Assembly (NCBI GenBank): GCA_024734495.1
Contig: JALMQS010000089.1
Coordinates: 6,460,420-6,524,419 of the forward strand
Length of the DNA stretch: 64,000 bases
From: Forficula auricularia
Taxonomy: Eukaryota > Arthropoda > Insecta > Dermaptera > Forficulidae
Direction of reading: 5' to 3'
Part shown: positions 33,013 through 44,292 of the stretch, one piece after another
Numbering within the stretch: the first letter of the stretch is position 1
Layout: every line of letters starts with the position of its first letter
Translations under genes and position numbers: made by a program
The notes under the pieces: model-generated
The model's database searches: none
What the model was told of the DNA's origin: nothing
Seen by the model: only the letters and a program-made list of their open reading frames with translations

Positions 33013-33751
33013 TCTACTCTTATTATATATATATATATTTGTATCTTGGTTCTATTTTGAAAATGACTCTACGGATTTTGATGAAACAAATTCTATTAAC
33101 AAGTTTTGAGGATGAGAAAGCGATCTGGCTAGGTCTGGACCTCGACAAATTTAATCTTAATTGATCTTTTCTTAATTAAAGTAATTATTGACAGATGAAA
33201 ATCTCAATAAAAAAGTTTGTTTACATTTTTTTCAATTATCTTTTATTTTTAATTGGATTTTTAATTTTAAAACCCACTAATGGGTTATAGCAAATATTAA
33301 TATATTATATTAAAATTAGGAATTTTTTGTTTGTTTTTAATTAACAGGTGTCTAAATCATAACAAAACAGGTGTGCTTACAAATAAAGTGGTTGAAGTGG
33401 CTTTTTTTTATATAACTTGAAAATAAATCTTATTTAATTTTATGTTATTATTTCAGATCCTATACCTATAATTATTTTTTTTATTATTATTTTCCTATTT
33501 ATTTTTTTATAATGTTTATCAATATGAACGAATGTGGGCATATTGGTATACGAGTAAACAAATATACACATAATATGTAGACCATTAGAAAGCTAGAAAT
33601 GCAAAAACTGGGTGGGAGGTGCAGGAGGTGGGGTGCAGTTGTAGGGGATCCGGGGGTGGGGCGGAGTGGGGGTGCGGTGGTGGGGGCGAGGTGTGTGGTT
33701 TCGGGAGGGGGGTCAGGGGTTACCGTGCACCGCTCGGTGGCTCCAGGTACT
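33013..33751 (+). mobile_element. Helitron-like element, copy G1
   Basis: Starts TCTACTCTTATTA after an A and ends GCTCCAGGTAC before a T, with a short terminal hairpin (ACCG...CGGT). 5' TC, 3' hairpin and A/T flanks recall Helitrons, but the canonical CTRR terminus is not evident. The last 130 bp are extremely G-rich on the plus strand. No Rep/helicase ORF, so nonautonomous. Confidence 0.6.
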
Positions 33752-34050
33752 TAATTTTTAAAGGAAGTTTAATAAAATTTACTTGCTTCTTTCCAGTATT
33801 TTTTTAAGTACCTTGGGGACCACAAAAAAGGTTAAATAAAGTTTTTAGTAAAATTATATTTTAAAGTACTTTACTCTAGAGTAAGATGGTACTTTTTTTA
33901 ATTTTTTAAATTCTTTAAAATTTATTCATTTGAAAGTTTTAATATAGCTCATTTAGCCTTGCTTAAGTAAGAAAGGATAGGCTTCTCTCTGTGAAATGCT
34001 AAAAATTTGGGAGGAATTTTTATGAGTAACCATAGCAACTGCGTTGTTTT
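33752..34050 (+). repeat. Dispersed repeat (shared with 34740-34860)
   Basis: 'aaaaaggttaaataaagttt' and 'ttttaaagtactttactcta' recur at 34796-34850. No gene. Confidence 0.6.
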
Positions 34051-34525
34051 CTTATCCGTTACCTTTGCTGAAGACAGAGAAATCGATTTTAAACCAAAAA
34101 TAGCGATTAATTCTCATCTAGTACTTGAGGAATAATCATTCTATATTGGATTTTTGACGTTTCGGTTTTTATTAGTAACCATTGCTGAAGACATAGAGAA
34201 ATCGACTTTAAACCAAAAATAGCGATTGATTCTCGTCTGGTACTTGAGGAATAATCATTCTATATTGGATTTTTGACGTTTCGGTTTTTATTAGTAACCA
34301 TTGCTGAAGACATAGAGAAATCGACTTTAAACCAAAAATAGCGATTGATTCTCATCTAGTACTTGAGGAATAATCATTCTATATTGGATTTTTGACGTTT
34401 CGATTTTTATTAGTAACCATTGCTGAAGACATGGAGAAAACAACTTTAAACCAAAAATAGCGATTGATTCTCATCTAGTACTTGAGGAATAATCATTCTA
34501 TATTGGATTTTTGACGTTTCGGTTT
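34051..34525 (+). repeat. 119-bp tandem repeat, about four units
   Basis: 'tttttgacgtttcg' begins at 34151, 34270, 34389 and 34508, an exact 119-bp period. Units also share 'ccattgctgaagacat' and 'tacttgaggaataatcattc'. Diverged single units occur at 42115-42310 (inverted), 43870-43930 and 49585-49795. Confidence 0.93.
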
Positions 34526-34906
34526 TTTTGGAAGTGCGTGCGGATGGATGGATGGATGTGTGTTATCGTTTTTTTCGTCCACGAATTTTTCCACACCGTT
34601 GCACCGAATGAATTGAAATTGAAAACCTACCAGTATTTTAACAAAATGAAGCGCTGATTAGTTTTTGGTACATATCGGTCCACAAACATTAGTACTTTAT
34701 TTTAGTACTTTTTAGGTTTTTCTAAATATCTTGAAAATGACTTAACCAATTTTGATGAAATTTAATATCCTAATTAAGTACCTTTGGACCCACAAAAAAG
34801 GTTAAATAAAGTTTTTAGTAAAATTATATTTTAAAGTACTTTACTCTAGAACATATTAATATTTCAAATGAATTTGGATAAAGTTTAGCAACGATCCGTT
34901 GCAGTT
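34526..34906. repeat. Dispersed repeat
   Basis: 'ggatggatggatggatg' followed by 'aaaatgacttaaccaatttt' and the string shared with 33815-33880. An inverse relative lies near 23300-23500. Confidence 0.5.
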
Positions 34907-34934
34907 TATTTATTAATTCAAGTGGTTAATCCCA

Positions 34935-34969
34935 AATATTTAGAGAGGACTACGGCATCTCTTCCTCAG
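34935..34969 (-). ncRNA. Degenerate hammerhead-like motif H11
   Basis: Minus strand CTGAGGA, AGAG...CTCT helix II, then TAAATATT where GAAA is expected. Partner of H12. Confidence 0.4.
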
Positions 34970-35017
34970 TGGAAACTGCAAGGCCAGAATAACAGCGATT
35001 TAGGGGGTATTAAGAGG

Positions 35018-35292
35018 TGACTGTGGGTCAGTGGATAGAGTGTCGGATCGCTGACTCGAAGATCGCTGGTTCGAGACCGAGTCTCGGCAGATAGATATTT
35101 GCAGTCACCTCCTCTTGGAAAGTAATGGCAACCTACCAAGAGTATAATTGCCTAGTCACCTCTCCAAATTAGCCATTCGGAACCGGCGTTAAAAAGTAGG
35201 TCCCTTATATCTGTGTAAAACAACTAAACACACTCAGCACAGGTATATGTGGAGAGGCGCCGACACCCGTTTCGGGTATGGCACTCGAAGAA
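35018..35292 (+). repeat. tRNA-derived SINE (type B)
   Basis: Head 'gtgggtcagtggatagagtg' (box A-like) and 'ctggttcgagacc' (box B) spaced as in a tRNA, a body of about 170 bp and an 'agaagaaag' 3' end. It lies in the left arm of a foldback. Confidence 0.85.
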
Positions 35293-35415
35293 GAAAGATG
35301 TGGGTATTAGAGCATTAATTGTCTGATGATTACACATGTTAAATTGTATTCATCCGACAATTAATGCCCTAATAATACCCACTAACTCGCTGTTATTCTG
35401 GCCTTGCAATTTCCA

Positions 35416-35450
35416 CTGAGGAAGAGATGGCGTAGTGCTCATGAAATATT
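35416..35450 (+). ncRNA. Hammerhead-like motif H12
   Basis: CTGAGGA, extra A, GAG/CTC helix II, then GAAATATT. Flanks TTTCCA and TGGGAT could form a helix I of about five pairs. The tract AUAU after GAA is self-complementary, like ACGU in other copies. Confidence 0.5.
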
Positions 35451-35746
35451 TGGGATTAACCACTGGAATTAATAAAAAAAATACTGGAAAGAACAAAGTG
35501 AATTTTATTCATCATTTAACATATCCATTATGCACCAATCCTTTTAAATTTCTTCTTATTATTATTAATATTAAAATAAATATAATATTTTATAGTAAGT
35601 ATAAACCACCACCTCGACATCTGTTTTGTTGACAGAAGTCCAAACATTAATATCTTTGATATTTATACAATATTAATATTATTTTTAAATAAATGAATTT
35701 TTGTTTTCCTCAGGCAAGGTGTAAGTAAAAGTAATTTGTTTCTCAC

Positions 35747-35943
35747 CTGGATAATGAACGTCGCCATCTGTGACTTTAATTATCGTAATGGGAAGATAAC
35801 AGACAACGAAGGAGAGGAAAATGGCGAGGACCATTTTTGTTATTCGCCATTCATTGCGCCTTGCTTTCTGCTCTCGGTGCTCACGCGGGGCGGGTTTCGA
35901 CCCGCTAGAAGGCCCTGAATGACCACGGAGCCTTTTTTCAGAC
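35747..35943 (-). CDS. GPCR, internal exon: ICL3 and TM6 (Moody/Tre1-like)
   Basis: Internal exon of the minus-strand receptor gene. Acceptor TTTTGTTTTCAG and donor GTGAGA flank 197 bp. It starts with the last base of a Glu codon split with the 57442 exon (phase 2) and ends in phase 1 before the 7365 exon. It encodes a basic third intracellular loop (SEKRLRGHSG...EHREQKARR), then NEWRITKMVLAIFLSFVVCY and LPITIIKV, which form TM6 with the CYLP motif, and the start of extracellular loop 3 (DGDVHYP). RNEWRITKMVLxIFLSF is characteristic of Moody/Tre1-type receptors. The loop is short, so a shorter ICL3 than in many amine receptors is inferred. No frame damage. Confidence 0.93.
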
Positions 35944-36114
35944 CTGAAAACAAAAATAATAATTAAACAATTTGCTAAGATTTAATTATCTTTTTATTAA
36001 TCATTTTCAAAAAGAATTAAACAAAGGTGGGTCAAGCTTTTATGTCGAAGCGAGAAGATAAATGGACTAGAAATATGTCCGCCAAAATGTCCATTTTAAC
36101 CCCATTTTTACTTT

Positions 36115-36810
36115 ACCATACAGGGTATGGTCAAGTATTGTAATCGTGCATGAAAAAAGTGGCTTTTTTTCCTTCTTTTTTTTCGAAATATCTCAAAAAC
36201 GGCTGAAACTATTTTGATTAAAAAAATTGAGCGAAACCATGGCATTTCGCTCTACAAAAAAGCTCTAATAAGTGAACATCGAAAAAATTATATTTTTCGA
36301 GATAATAATTGTTTTGTCAAAATGTCAGTTAGTCTGTGCGTTACCAAATTTTTGTGGACGAGCTAGCTCAAAAACTAGTGGGAATATCAAAACCAAATTT
36401 CACAAGTAGTTTTGGTCCATTAAGAGCTGATTAGATTTTGGTGCATATCGACCCAAAATTAAGGGAGGTGGAGAGGGGGTTAAATATAAAAAATCTAGGC
36501 CATTTGAGCAAACTCAACCAAATTTTGTATACATAATCAGTGGGACCCCAGAAGTCTAAAAATGCATAAACTAACCTCCCAAAATGGGGGGGGGGGTGTA
36601 GGGTCAAAAATGTAAATCTAGGCCCTTTTGTGCCAAACTCAACCAAATTTTGTATACATAATCAGTGGGCTCCCAGGAGTCTAAAAATGCAAAACTAACC
36701 ACTCCTCCCCTACATGATTATAAATAATTTTATTAAATATTAAATATAAGTGAGGGGCCAGGTTGTATAGTAAAGTCAAGTGGATGGCCACATCACAACA
36801 CGTCAGCTTA
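36115..36810 (+). repeat. Family K repeat, copy K3
   Basis: Begins 'taccatacagggtatggtca', followed by 'tattgtaatcgtgcatgaaa', and ends near 'ggccaggttgtatagtaaag'. Nearly full-length partner of 56334-57060. Contains two 'ccaaattttgtatacataat' subrepeats. Confidence 0.78.
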
Positions 36811-37212
36811 TTTTTCTCTGTTTTTAAATCTGTTATTATAAAAATCGTGTAAATATAGTAGATGCCAGAGGTGTGCGGTCCATGGATGCTGTGGATGCAG
36901 TGCATCCCTACAATTTCAAAACCTGAAGAGTATTTTGAATAAAAAACCTATTGTTAAATTTGAAAAAATTCTGCGTTTATCGATGAATTTTACAAAAAAT
37001 ATCATAAAATTTTAAAAATTGAATTGGTATATTTTTTGGACAGCATTCTCTGGTTGAAATGTCACCGCCAACCACTGCAGCATGTAAATCGGGGGATATG
37101 TATATTTTCTTTTGGAGGCGGAGTGGTACAATTCACTGGTAAAGTATTCCAAGGATATTAAAAACCACGAATTCTGAATTTATTGGAATGTCATTTTCAA
37201 ACTCTTTAATAA
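36811..37212. other. Intron sequence, no gene
   Basis: Single-copy-looking sequence with 'ggtgtgcggtccatggatgc' near 36870. No feature. Confidence 0.45.
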
Positions 37213-37422
37213 CCAATGTTGGCCGAGCTGGCTAAGGCGCTGGCCTCGCTTCAGCATCGTTGGTGAAGATGTTCAAGCGGGAGGCCCGGGTTCGAGCCTG
37301 GCTAGTATATAGTATTTCGACCGGCTAAAACTCGGCTCCCTCACTAACTCTACTAACACTTTACTGATATGCTGTCTAAATGGGCTTTGTTCCCGATGAC
37401 AATAAATAAATAAAAAAAAAAA
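37213..37422 (+). repeat. tRNA-derived SINE (type C)
   Basis: Head 'ggccgagctggctaaggcgc' (box A) and 'cgggttcgagcc' (box B), body to 'gggctttgttcccgatgaca', tail 'ataaataaataaaaaaaaaa'. It ends directly at hammerhead-like motif H13. Confidence 0.88.
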
Positions 37423-37423
37423 C

Positions 37424-37455
37424 GACGTTTCTGAGGATCTACCCTCGTTCTTCAG
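37424..37455 (-). ncRNA. Hammerhead-like motif H13
   Basis: Minus strand CTGAAGA, extra bases, GAGG/CCTC helix II with loop GTAGAT, then GAAACGTC. The SINE A-tail abuts the cleavage-side flank, so helix I is incomplete (AAACC opposite GTTTT). In sense with the GPCR pre-mRNA. Confidence 0.5.
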
Positions 37456-38929
37456 GGTTTAAAAGGTTCAACGAAAGAACTTTGGTAGCCACTTCTTGTC
37501 TATTTAACAGCGCTTGTGATTGACAAGTGTTAGATTAGTTTACCATAAAATATTTTGTTGCCGTTAACTTTGAAACTAGTCAAGCACATACACTGTTAAT
37601 TAAGAGGGTTCGTTGGGTGTTTATCATTTTTATAAGAAAATTCTCAAATTTTTACCATCGAATCATTGATGTATTAAATATTTATTCCCGAAATTTAAAG
37701 TTGATCGTCTGTCTCATTACCGAGAAATAAATTATTGAAAATTGTTCTTTTAACATGGAAGTAAATGGACCGAGCTTTTAAAAGGGCTATAACTTCTATA
37801 CAAATTCTACCATTTTCAACAAATTTATACAGATCAATAATTCAACTTTTATGAATCGAATGATACATTTTTCAATAGATTTGACAGTCTAGTTAATTAG
37901 TTATTCATAAATGTAAAAATAAAAAGTTATTTGCAGCCAACGGAATATAACAAAGGCTCTAGAGAAGAATTCCAACTCTATTTCTTGAAATCGTTTTTGT
38001 GTTAAATATTAAATGTTTTTATAATGAAATAAAAATTATTTCAATATTCTTTTTTCAGGTTTTTCACTTCAAATTGAACATTTTATTATTATTGTTTCAT
38101 TTGTAATATGTTCAATTTGAAGTGAAAAACCTCTATTAATATCATCAAAACAAAGATTTTTATTCGAAATTTACCTCATTATTAACAATTTGTTTTATTA
38201 AAAAATTTAGTAGGCAGACGTTGTCACTCTGCAGAAATACAAAAGATTTTTTTTTTGAAGATCAACCAGATATATAAGCTGTCCCGAACTCCCTTAAAGA
38301 AAGGGGTGGTAACAAAGCTTCCATCATTGACCCATTTTAAACCTTGGAGAAGGAGGGAAGATTTTTAGAAATGTCGCTTTTTATAAGGAAGAAATGACGT
38401 TTCAATAAATTATTTTATTCTGAACTTATGGTTTTCATTATATTTGGGCTGCTTATCCATTAATTCACCATTTTGTTTGTGCTAAAATTCAATTATGTAA
38501 TATGTACATTTATTTGAAGAACCCAAATGGGTTTTATGATAAATCACTGAGGGCGAAAATTTGCTATTTTCTGGAACTTCTATGTTCGAAAATAAGCTTG
38601 AAATTTTCACAGTGTTATTATAAGTATGTTATAACAACATATACTCGTATAATTGGATATACATTTTAGTAGCCCATGGGGAAGCGTATAATAAGAGACT
38701 TCGAAATAAGTTGGTTCATATAAAGCTCTAAATACACCCATGGGCTGTTCAAGTACCTACTTGCTTTGGCGTATTACTATGCATCTTAAAGTTTTGACAA
38801 ACGTTTTCAAGAATATAACTATAATTTTTACTTTAACATATATATTCTAAATATGATGTAATGATATATAATATAATGTGAAATATTGCGATCGTCTGCC
38901 GGTGTCCGGACACTTTGAGAGCTTTTATC
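37456..38929. other. Intron sequence with a short hairpin
   Basis: Mostly single-copy-looking AT-rich sequence. A hairpin with arms of about 25 bp (38058-38082 and 38107-38132, 'aggtttttcacttcaaattg') is visible. No gene. Confidence 0.5.
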
Positions 38930-39220
38930 TCCAAGGTGAAAAAAGTTAATTTCACTTTGTGAGTTCTAGGTGGAAGGAATCGATGTCCGAAATAGTTTTA
39001 AACCTGATTTAGAATATATAACCAGATATTGTGGTTCCCAGAAAGCAAAAAGTGTCCAAAAATCCATTGGTCTGTGTGTACGTATTTATGTACCTCTCTG
39101 CGTTTGACAACCATAATTCTTAGAGCTACGAAATTCGAAAATTAAGTTAGATATTTGCTAGAGGGAGTACAGCAAGCTTTTGGTTAAAATCGGAAACCCG
39201 GAAGTTGACATTTACATGAA
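38930..39220 (+). repeat. Dispersed repeat (partner at 12170-12470)
   Basis: 'gttctaggtggaaggaatcg' and 'gagtacagcaagcttttggt' as in the partner. Confidence 0.7.
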
Positions 39221-39670
39221 AGATTGAATACGCAAACATACCTAAACAGCCGGGATTCACAAATACGTATATGAGAAAATCAATAAATATGATTTGAAAT
39301 CTGATTGGTATCGATTGTTGAGAAAATAAACAAAATTTAATTAATTTCCAATTAAGTGAATATTATTTATTTATCTCTTAATTATTGAGTTTGTTTACTA
39401 ATAAATGAAAAAATCATCACAATTAAATGACACCATTCTGGTCCATGGTATTATTGTCCATTATTCAAGCTTGTATCAAACAGTTTGTATAAAAATTAAC
39501 CATTTGCATCAATTTACTGTAAGCCCCTTGAATCTACGCAACTATGGAGTCTGTCTGTATAGGTAATGCCTACCCTCTCACAAGGAAAATTCTTAAAGTA
39601 AGCGAAACAGTCATGAATAAAATAAGTTCTATTCAAAAATATCCTTTTTTAAATGATTTTATTAATATAT
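39221..39670 (+). repeat. Family D repeat copy
   Basis: 'gattggtatcgattgttgag' through 'tctcacaaggaaaattctta' to 'aaatgattttattaatat'; the 5' end differs from other D copies. Confidence 0.7.
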
Positions 39671-39838
39671 CACAAAAAAAAAACGAAAAATATTTTATAT
39701 ACCATAAATGTCAACTACCGATGTTCTGATTTCAACCAAAAGCTTGCTGTGCTCCTTCTAGCAATTGTAGATATTGTCCATCAAAAATACACATTAAAAT
39801 TGATTTTCTTGAACTCAATTAATTCTTATTGTACACCA

Positions 39839-40863
39839 AGTAAAACTTATAATTTCCGAAAAAACTCAAAAACCTGTTTGTAATAAAATTACTTACTTAC
39901 TTACTAGCCAACGCCCATCCTTGGCTGTTGGGCCATTTGGCGACGGGCTGACCAGTATTGGGCAATTTGGTACTCCGCTTTCTCCTCATCTTTAAAAGTG
40001 TGATCTAAGGCCGGGCCTATCAATGCTATACTATGGGATGGAGGCCTGGACACTGAGGAAAGTGGATGTAAGGAGACTGGAGGCATTCGAGATGTGGATA
40101 TATAGAAGAATGCTGAGGATCTCATGGATGGAGAGAGTGACTAACGTGGAGGTGATGAGACGTATGAAGAAGGAGAGGGAAGTGATTCTAACAATCAAGA
40201 GAAGAAAAATTTTATATATGGGACATATCATGAGGGGGGAGAAATATCAAATACTGCAAAATATTATGCAAGGAAAAATTATAGGAAAGAGATCCATAGG
40301 GAGGAGTCGAAAATCATGGTTTGGGAACCTGAGAGAATGGTTTGGTTGTAGAAACCACCAACTATTTAGATCTGCGGTCTCAAAAGTAAAAATCGCCTTA
40401 ATGATTGCCAACCTTCGGAACGGAGACGGCACCTAAAGAAGAAGAAGGCCGGGCAGTCAGAAGATGTGCTGCATTCATGATCCCATGACCACACAGCGGA
40501 CACGCAGGTGATGGAAGGACCCCGATGCGATGTAAGTGCGACTATCTTGCCTCGGACAACGACAGGGCAAGACTATCTTGCCTAGCACTTAAATCGCATC
40601 GGGGTCCTTCCATCACCTGCGTGTCCGCTGTGTGGTCATGGGATCATGCAGCACATCTATCCGGTTACCCGGCCTTAGATCACACTTTTAAAGATGAGGA
40701 GAGAGCGGAGTACCAAATGACCCATCTATACTGGTCAGCGCGTCGCCAAATGGCCCAACAGCCAAGGATGGGCGTTGTCTAGTAAATAAGTAAGTAAATA
40801 ATTTTATTACAAACAGGTTTCGATTAGTTTATTAGTTTTTTCGGAAATTATAAGTTTTACTGT
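39839..40863. repeat. Foldback element carrying an RTE LINE in one arm
   Basis: 'agtaaaacttataatttccg' and its inverse are the outer ends. Arms include 'caacgcccatccttggctgt' and 'gaaggaccccgatgcgat' with their inverses, about 300 bp each. The left arm is interrupted at 40017-40444 by a LINE with a 10-bp target duplication. Confidence 0.9.
40017..40444 (+). pseudogene. RTE-like LINE, C-terminal fragment
   Basis: Frame 40023-40436 encodes YGMEAWTLRKVDVRRLEAFE, MWIYRRMLRISWMERVTNVE and KRRKILYMGHIMRGEKYQIL, ending NLRNGDGT and a stop, followed by (GAA)n. This is the C-terminal region of endonuclease-reverse transcriptases that I associate with RTE-type LINEs; catalytic domains are truncated away. 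AAGGCCGGGC at 40007-40016 and 40445-40454 is a perfect target duplication. The opposite, uninterrupted foldback arm shows the pre-insertion sequence. Confidence 0.9.
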
Positions 40864-42114
40864 AATAAAATTAAGTTTAATTAATTAGACAATTAAAAAG
40901 GTTTGACTTTATAGATGTAATCTAACAAACAGCGAAACAAGTTTTGAACATTGGCCATATAAAAGGCCGATTAAATCAGAACCTGTGTTTAAATATTGAC
41001 GAGGAAACCACTTCGATCTAATCTAGTCTGAAGGGGAGGAGGTCCAGGGGGTTGTACACGCCAGTAGCAATTAACGCCCTGGACGACTGGCAGACAAACA
41101 AACAATCGCCCGATACAAAGGCCGTTACTCTGAGAAGATTTCATTAGATCGTTCCAGCTTGAAATTCTCTCTCTCTTCTTTAATTCGTTCTCTCGAATTT
41201 GAATGGAATCCATAAAAGCAAACAAAGAACAAACGGATCTGTTCGCTATAACAAAGATAACCAAGCAGAGTGCGACGACTACTATTGACAAAATTAATTA
41301 AATAATCGCCAGAGTAGGCATTTATCTATTTATCTACGATGGCTGAAAGCAGCCGCGTCGGGCTCTTTAAACTAGAAATGGGTTACGTTAAACAATAAAC
41401 CCAAAAAAAAGGGCAGCTCGTAATTTATATTACAGTATGTGTTTTCATATGTTTTCCAAGATTAAAAAGTATATTTCATTTGAGCGAAGATATCCAATCC
41501 ATAACGCAATATTGAATCTTGGTGAAGGGCAATAGTTTATATTAAAAGATAAATGGTTTTTGGTGGCTCAGGAACATTAATAAATAAAATTCATCGAGAG
41601 ATTTGATAAAAAAGTATCCGCGGATTCTGTTTTAATATCAAAAAAACAAAAAGAATTTTTGTTTTGTAGTACTTGAATTTATTTTATTTATGATCATTTA
41701 ACTAAGATAAATTTTCCTTATTGAGTAAAAAACGACTTAGTTTAATGGTTATTGTTTTCAGTAAAGTCTCTTTTACGATTGTTGAAAGGCTGTAATTCAA
41801 AAGGCTGAATAGAAACCGGATTAAGTTGACGCTTGTATGGACATTGGTCATTTGGTCAAATAATAAATCCATTTGAATAGACTATTCAAAGTTTGTTGTG
41901 TGATTATAGTATTCATAGATGAAAGTTCTTGAAAAGCGAATTAAATGAATTCAACTAGAACAGTCCCAGAACAGAGGAGAAAGGCTCAAATTTCGGGTAA
42001 ACAGAATTTAAAAATTTTGATAAATAAAAATATCATAAACAAAAGTAACACTGCCCAATAATGAAAATGTTTCGGGCTCAAAAATATAATATCAAGCTTG
42101 AGTTGTTTACCAAA
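40864..42114. other. Intron sequence, mostly single-copy looking
   Basis: 41025-41290 is GC-richer and open for 100 codons on the minus strand, but shows no recognisable motif or splice context. No repeat matches were noticed to other parts of the window. Confidence 0.45.
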
Positions 42115-42310
42115 AAAGAATTTAGTCTTTTTGATTCTAAGTCGATTCGTCCATGTTTTCAGTAGAGGTTGCCATTAATAGTCAAAACATCAAAAATGGA
42201 ATGCAATAAGGTTATTCCTCTAGTATTAGATAAGAATCGATCGTTATTTTTGATTTTAAGCCGATTCCTCCATGTCTTCAGCAATGGTTACCAATAAAAA
42301 CCAAAACGTC
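42115..42310 (-). repeat. Two diverged units of the 119-bp family
   Basis: 'tccatgtcttcagcaatggt' and 'gattttaagccgattcct' are the inverse of the tandem units at 34051-34525; a second, more diverged unit precedes it. Confidence 0.7.
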
Positions 42311-42311
42311 A

Positions 42312-42900
42312 AAAATCATATAGGGTATGGTCAAGTATTGTAACCGTGTATGGAAAGTGTTTTTTTTCGAAATATCTCAAAAACGGCTAAAACTATTTTT
42401 ATTAAAAAAATTGGACGAAACCATGGCATTTCGGTTTACAAAAAAGTCCTAATAAACGAACACTGAAAAAATTATATTTTTCGAGATAATAATTGATTTG
42501 TCAAAATGTCTGTTAGTTAGTATATGAGTGTGTTACCAAATTTTTGTGGACCAGCTAGCTCAAAAACTAGTGTGAATAAGAAAACCAGCTTTCACATGAA
42601 GTTTCGAAGAATTGAGATTAAGAGATTTTGGTTGAAATCGAACCAAAAATTAAGGGGAGGAGGGGGATAAATTATAAGATTTTCAAACTAAGAAAAAAAC
42701 CTGAGAAAAATGAAATATACCTATAATATAAAAGAGAGTTATTATTATTTTCGGGGGCCAAAATTGAGTTGAGGTCAAAAAAGAAAATCGGGGCCCTTGG
42801 ACGAAACTCAACCAAATTTTGTATACATAATCAGTTGGCTCCCAGAAGACTAAAAGTTCAAAAACTAACCACTAACTAGTTAAGGGGGACAGTGCCCCCC
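42312..42900 (+). repeat. Family K repeat, copy K4
   Basis: 'tagggtatggtcaagtattg', 'aaatatctcaaaaacggcta' and 'aaccaaattttgtatacata' in the usual order. Confidence 0.72.
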
Positions 42901-43205
42901 TATAAAACTTATTGACCCCCCCCCCATAGAAAAATCGAAACTCCATTTTTACGAGGCATCACTTATGCATTTTTCATTAAATGATATCGTTATTTCCAAA
43001 ATTTGTCAGTTATAGTAAAAAGTTAGTTGATCTCTAATCGGATTACCGAAATTTAAACCTTGTGGTGGCTAATCAGCTGGCCGGGTGTCCTCTCTAGGAA
43101 AAACTCCCTAGTTGTTCGTTACCTTTGTAGAAGAAGAAGGAATTGACTGAAAATTGAAAATAGCCATCGATTCTCCCCTAATACACTTGAGGAATAACAA
43201 CTCTA
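42901..43205. other. Repeat-derived intron sequence
   Basis: C runs near 42910 and a diverged 119-bp-family unit around 43130-43200 ('cgattctcccctaatacact'). No gene. Confidence 0.45.
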
Positions 43206-43860
43206 GTACCTGGAGGCACCGAGCGATGCTCGGTAACTTCTTCCTTCAGTTAAAAGCTTTATTTTAATATTATTTTTAATTTAAAATTCTGATAAAAAGG
43301 TCGAATTTTATTTGAAAGCCGTTTTCAAATTAAAAAAAAATACAAATATATATAATGTATTCGACCACTGTGTTATTTTTTCAGAAAATTGAGACCTGCT
43401 TATGCGAAAGATATTTTTAAATAAATTCTTGATTATTTTTTATTCTATTAAATAAATAAGGTTCTTAATAAAAACAATTATAAAACGTTTATTAATAATT
43501 CTAACGTTTAGGGAGAACAACAAACCACAAACACAATACTTCTTCAAGGCCTTTTAGAACAATGAAATAAGCCAACCCATTGTCTGCCTGGGTACAAAAC
43601 GAAAAGGGAGACCTTTTTTTAATACCCTAAGAATGGGATTTGTCTACCTGAGAATAATTAATTTGATTACGAAAAAACCCATCAAAAACAATTTTGTCGA
43701 AGATGAGACCGTGACAGATCGAATTGTCCCAAAAACCTCCTAACCCATGAATTTCATCAAAATCGTTAGAGCCGTTTTCAAAATAGAACCAAGATACAAA
43801 CAAATATAGGTATATATAAACAAATAAATATACAATTTTTGCTCGTTTAATAAGAGTAGA
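43206..43860 (-). mobile_element. Helitron-like element, copy G3
   Basis: On the minus strand it starts TCTACTCTTATTAAACGAGC after A (43860) and ends with hairpin ACCGAGC/GCTCGGT, GCCTCCAGGTAC before T (43206). The interior belongs to a subfamily shared with 54863-55160. Confidence 0.62.
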
Positions 43861-43988
43861 TATTGCATTTTTAAAGTTTCGGTTATTTTTGGGATCCAGT
43901 GCTGAAGACATAAAAGAATCGACTAAAACCAGGTCTCACTTTTGGAAAAAAAAATTGATAAGTTTTTTTATTTAAACTAATTATTATT

Positions 43989-44130
43989 TACTGCCCTAAT
44001 CAAGTGGACCCGGATTTGAATCCGACTCGAGGCAACCGACTAAAAATTTGATCCCTGCATAGAAGTCTTAATTTAATATCAGTATCGTAAATTGCCTTAT
44101 GGCTAGAAGGGCCGAAAAGCCAAAAAACTA
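43989..44130 (+). repeat. tRNA-derived SINE (type A), copy 3, 5' truncated
   Basis: 'ggatttgaatccgactcgag' (box B part) to 'gggccgaaaagccaaaaaac'. The first 30-40 bp of the head are missing. Confidence 0.8.
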
Positions 44131-44292
44131 AAACAAATATTAACTGCTGGTTGAATAAAAATGATTCGTATTGTTGAATCAAAATAAAATAAGTGGTTGA
44201 TTAAATAAACAATAATTAAAAACTAACAAATTTTTGAGCGAAGTTCGGTCTTCCGGGTACTGTTATTAATATTCCCTCCTTTATGGAATAAA

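Larger units (their letters stand above)
34907..35478. repeat. Foldback with inverted hammerhead-like motifs, split by a SINE
   Basis: 'tttattaattcaagtggtta' near 34907 and its inverse near 35478 are the outer ends. Both arms contain 'ggccagaataacag...' or its inverse. A tRNA-derived SINE interrupts the left arm after 'ggggtattaag'. Confidence 0.82.

Noticed and set aside
34051..34525. Calling each 119-bp unit a hammerhead ribozyme
   Set aside because: GGTT/AACC and GAAACGTC are present on the minus strand, but the CUGANGA half is replaced by CTTCAGCAA in all units.
40989..41291. Open minus-strand frame of 100 codons
   Set aside because: One possible hydrophobic segment but no family resemblance and no supporting gene structure.
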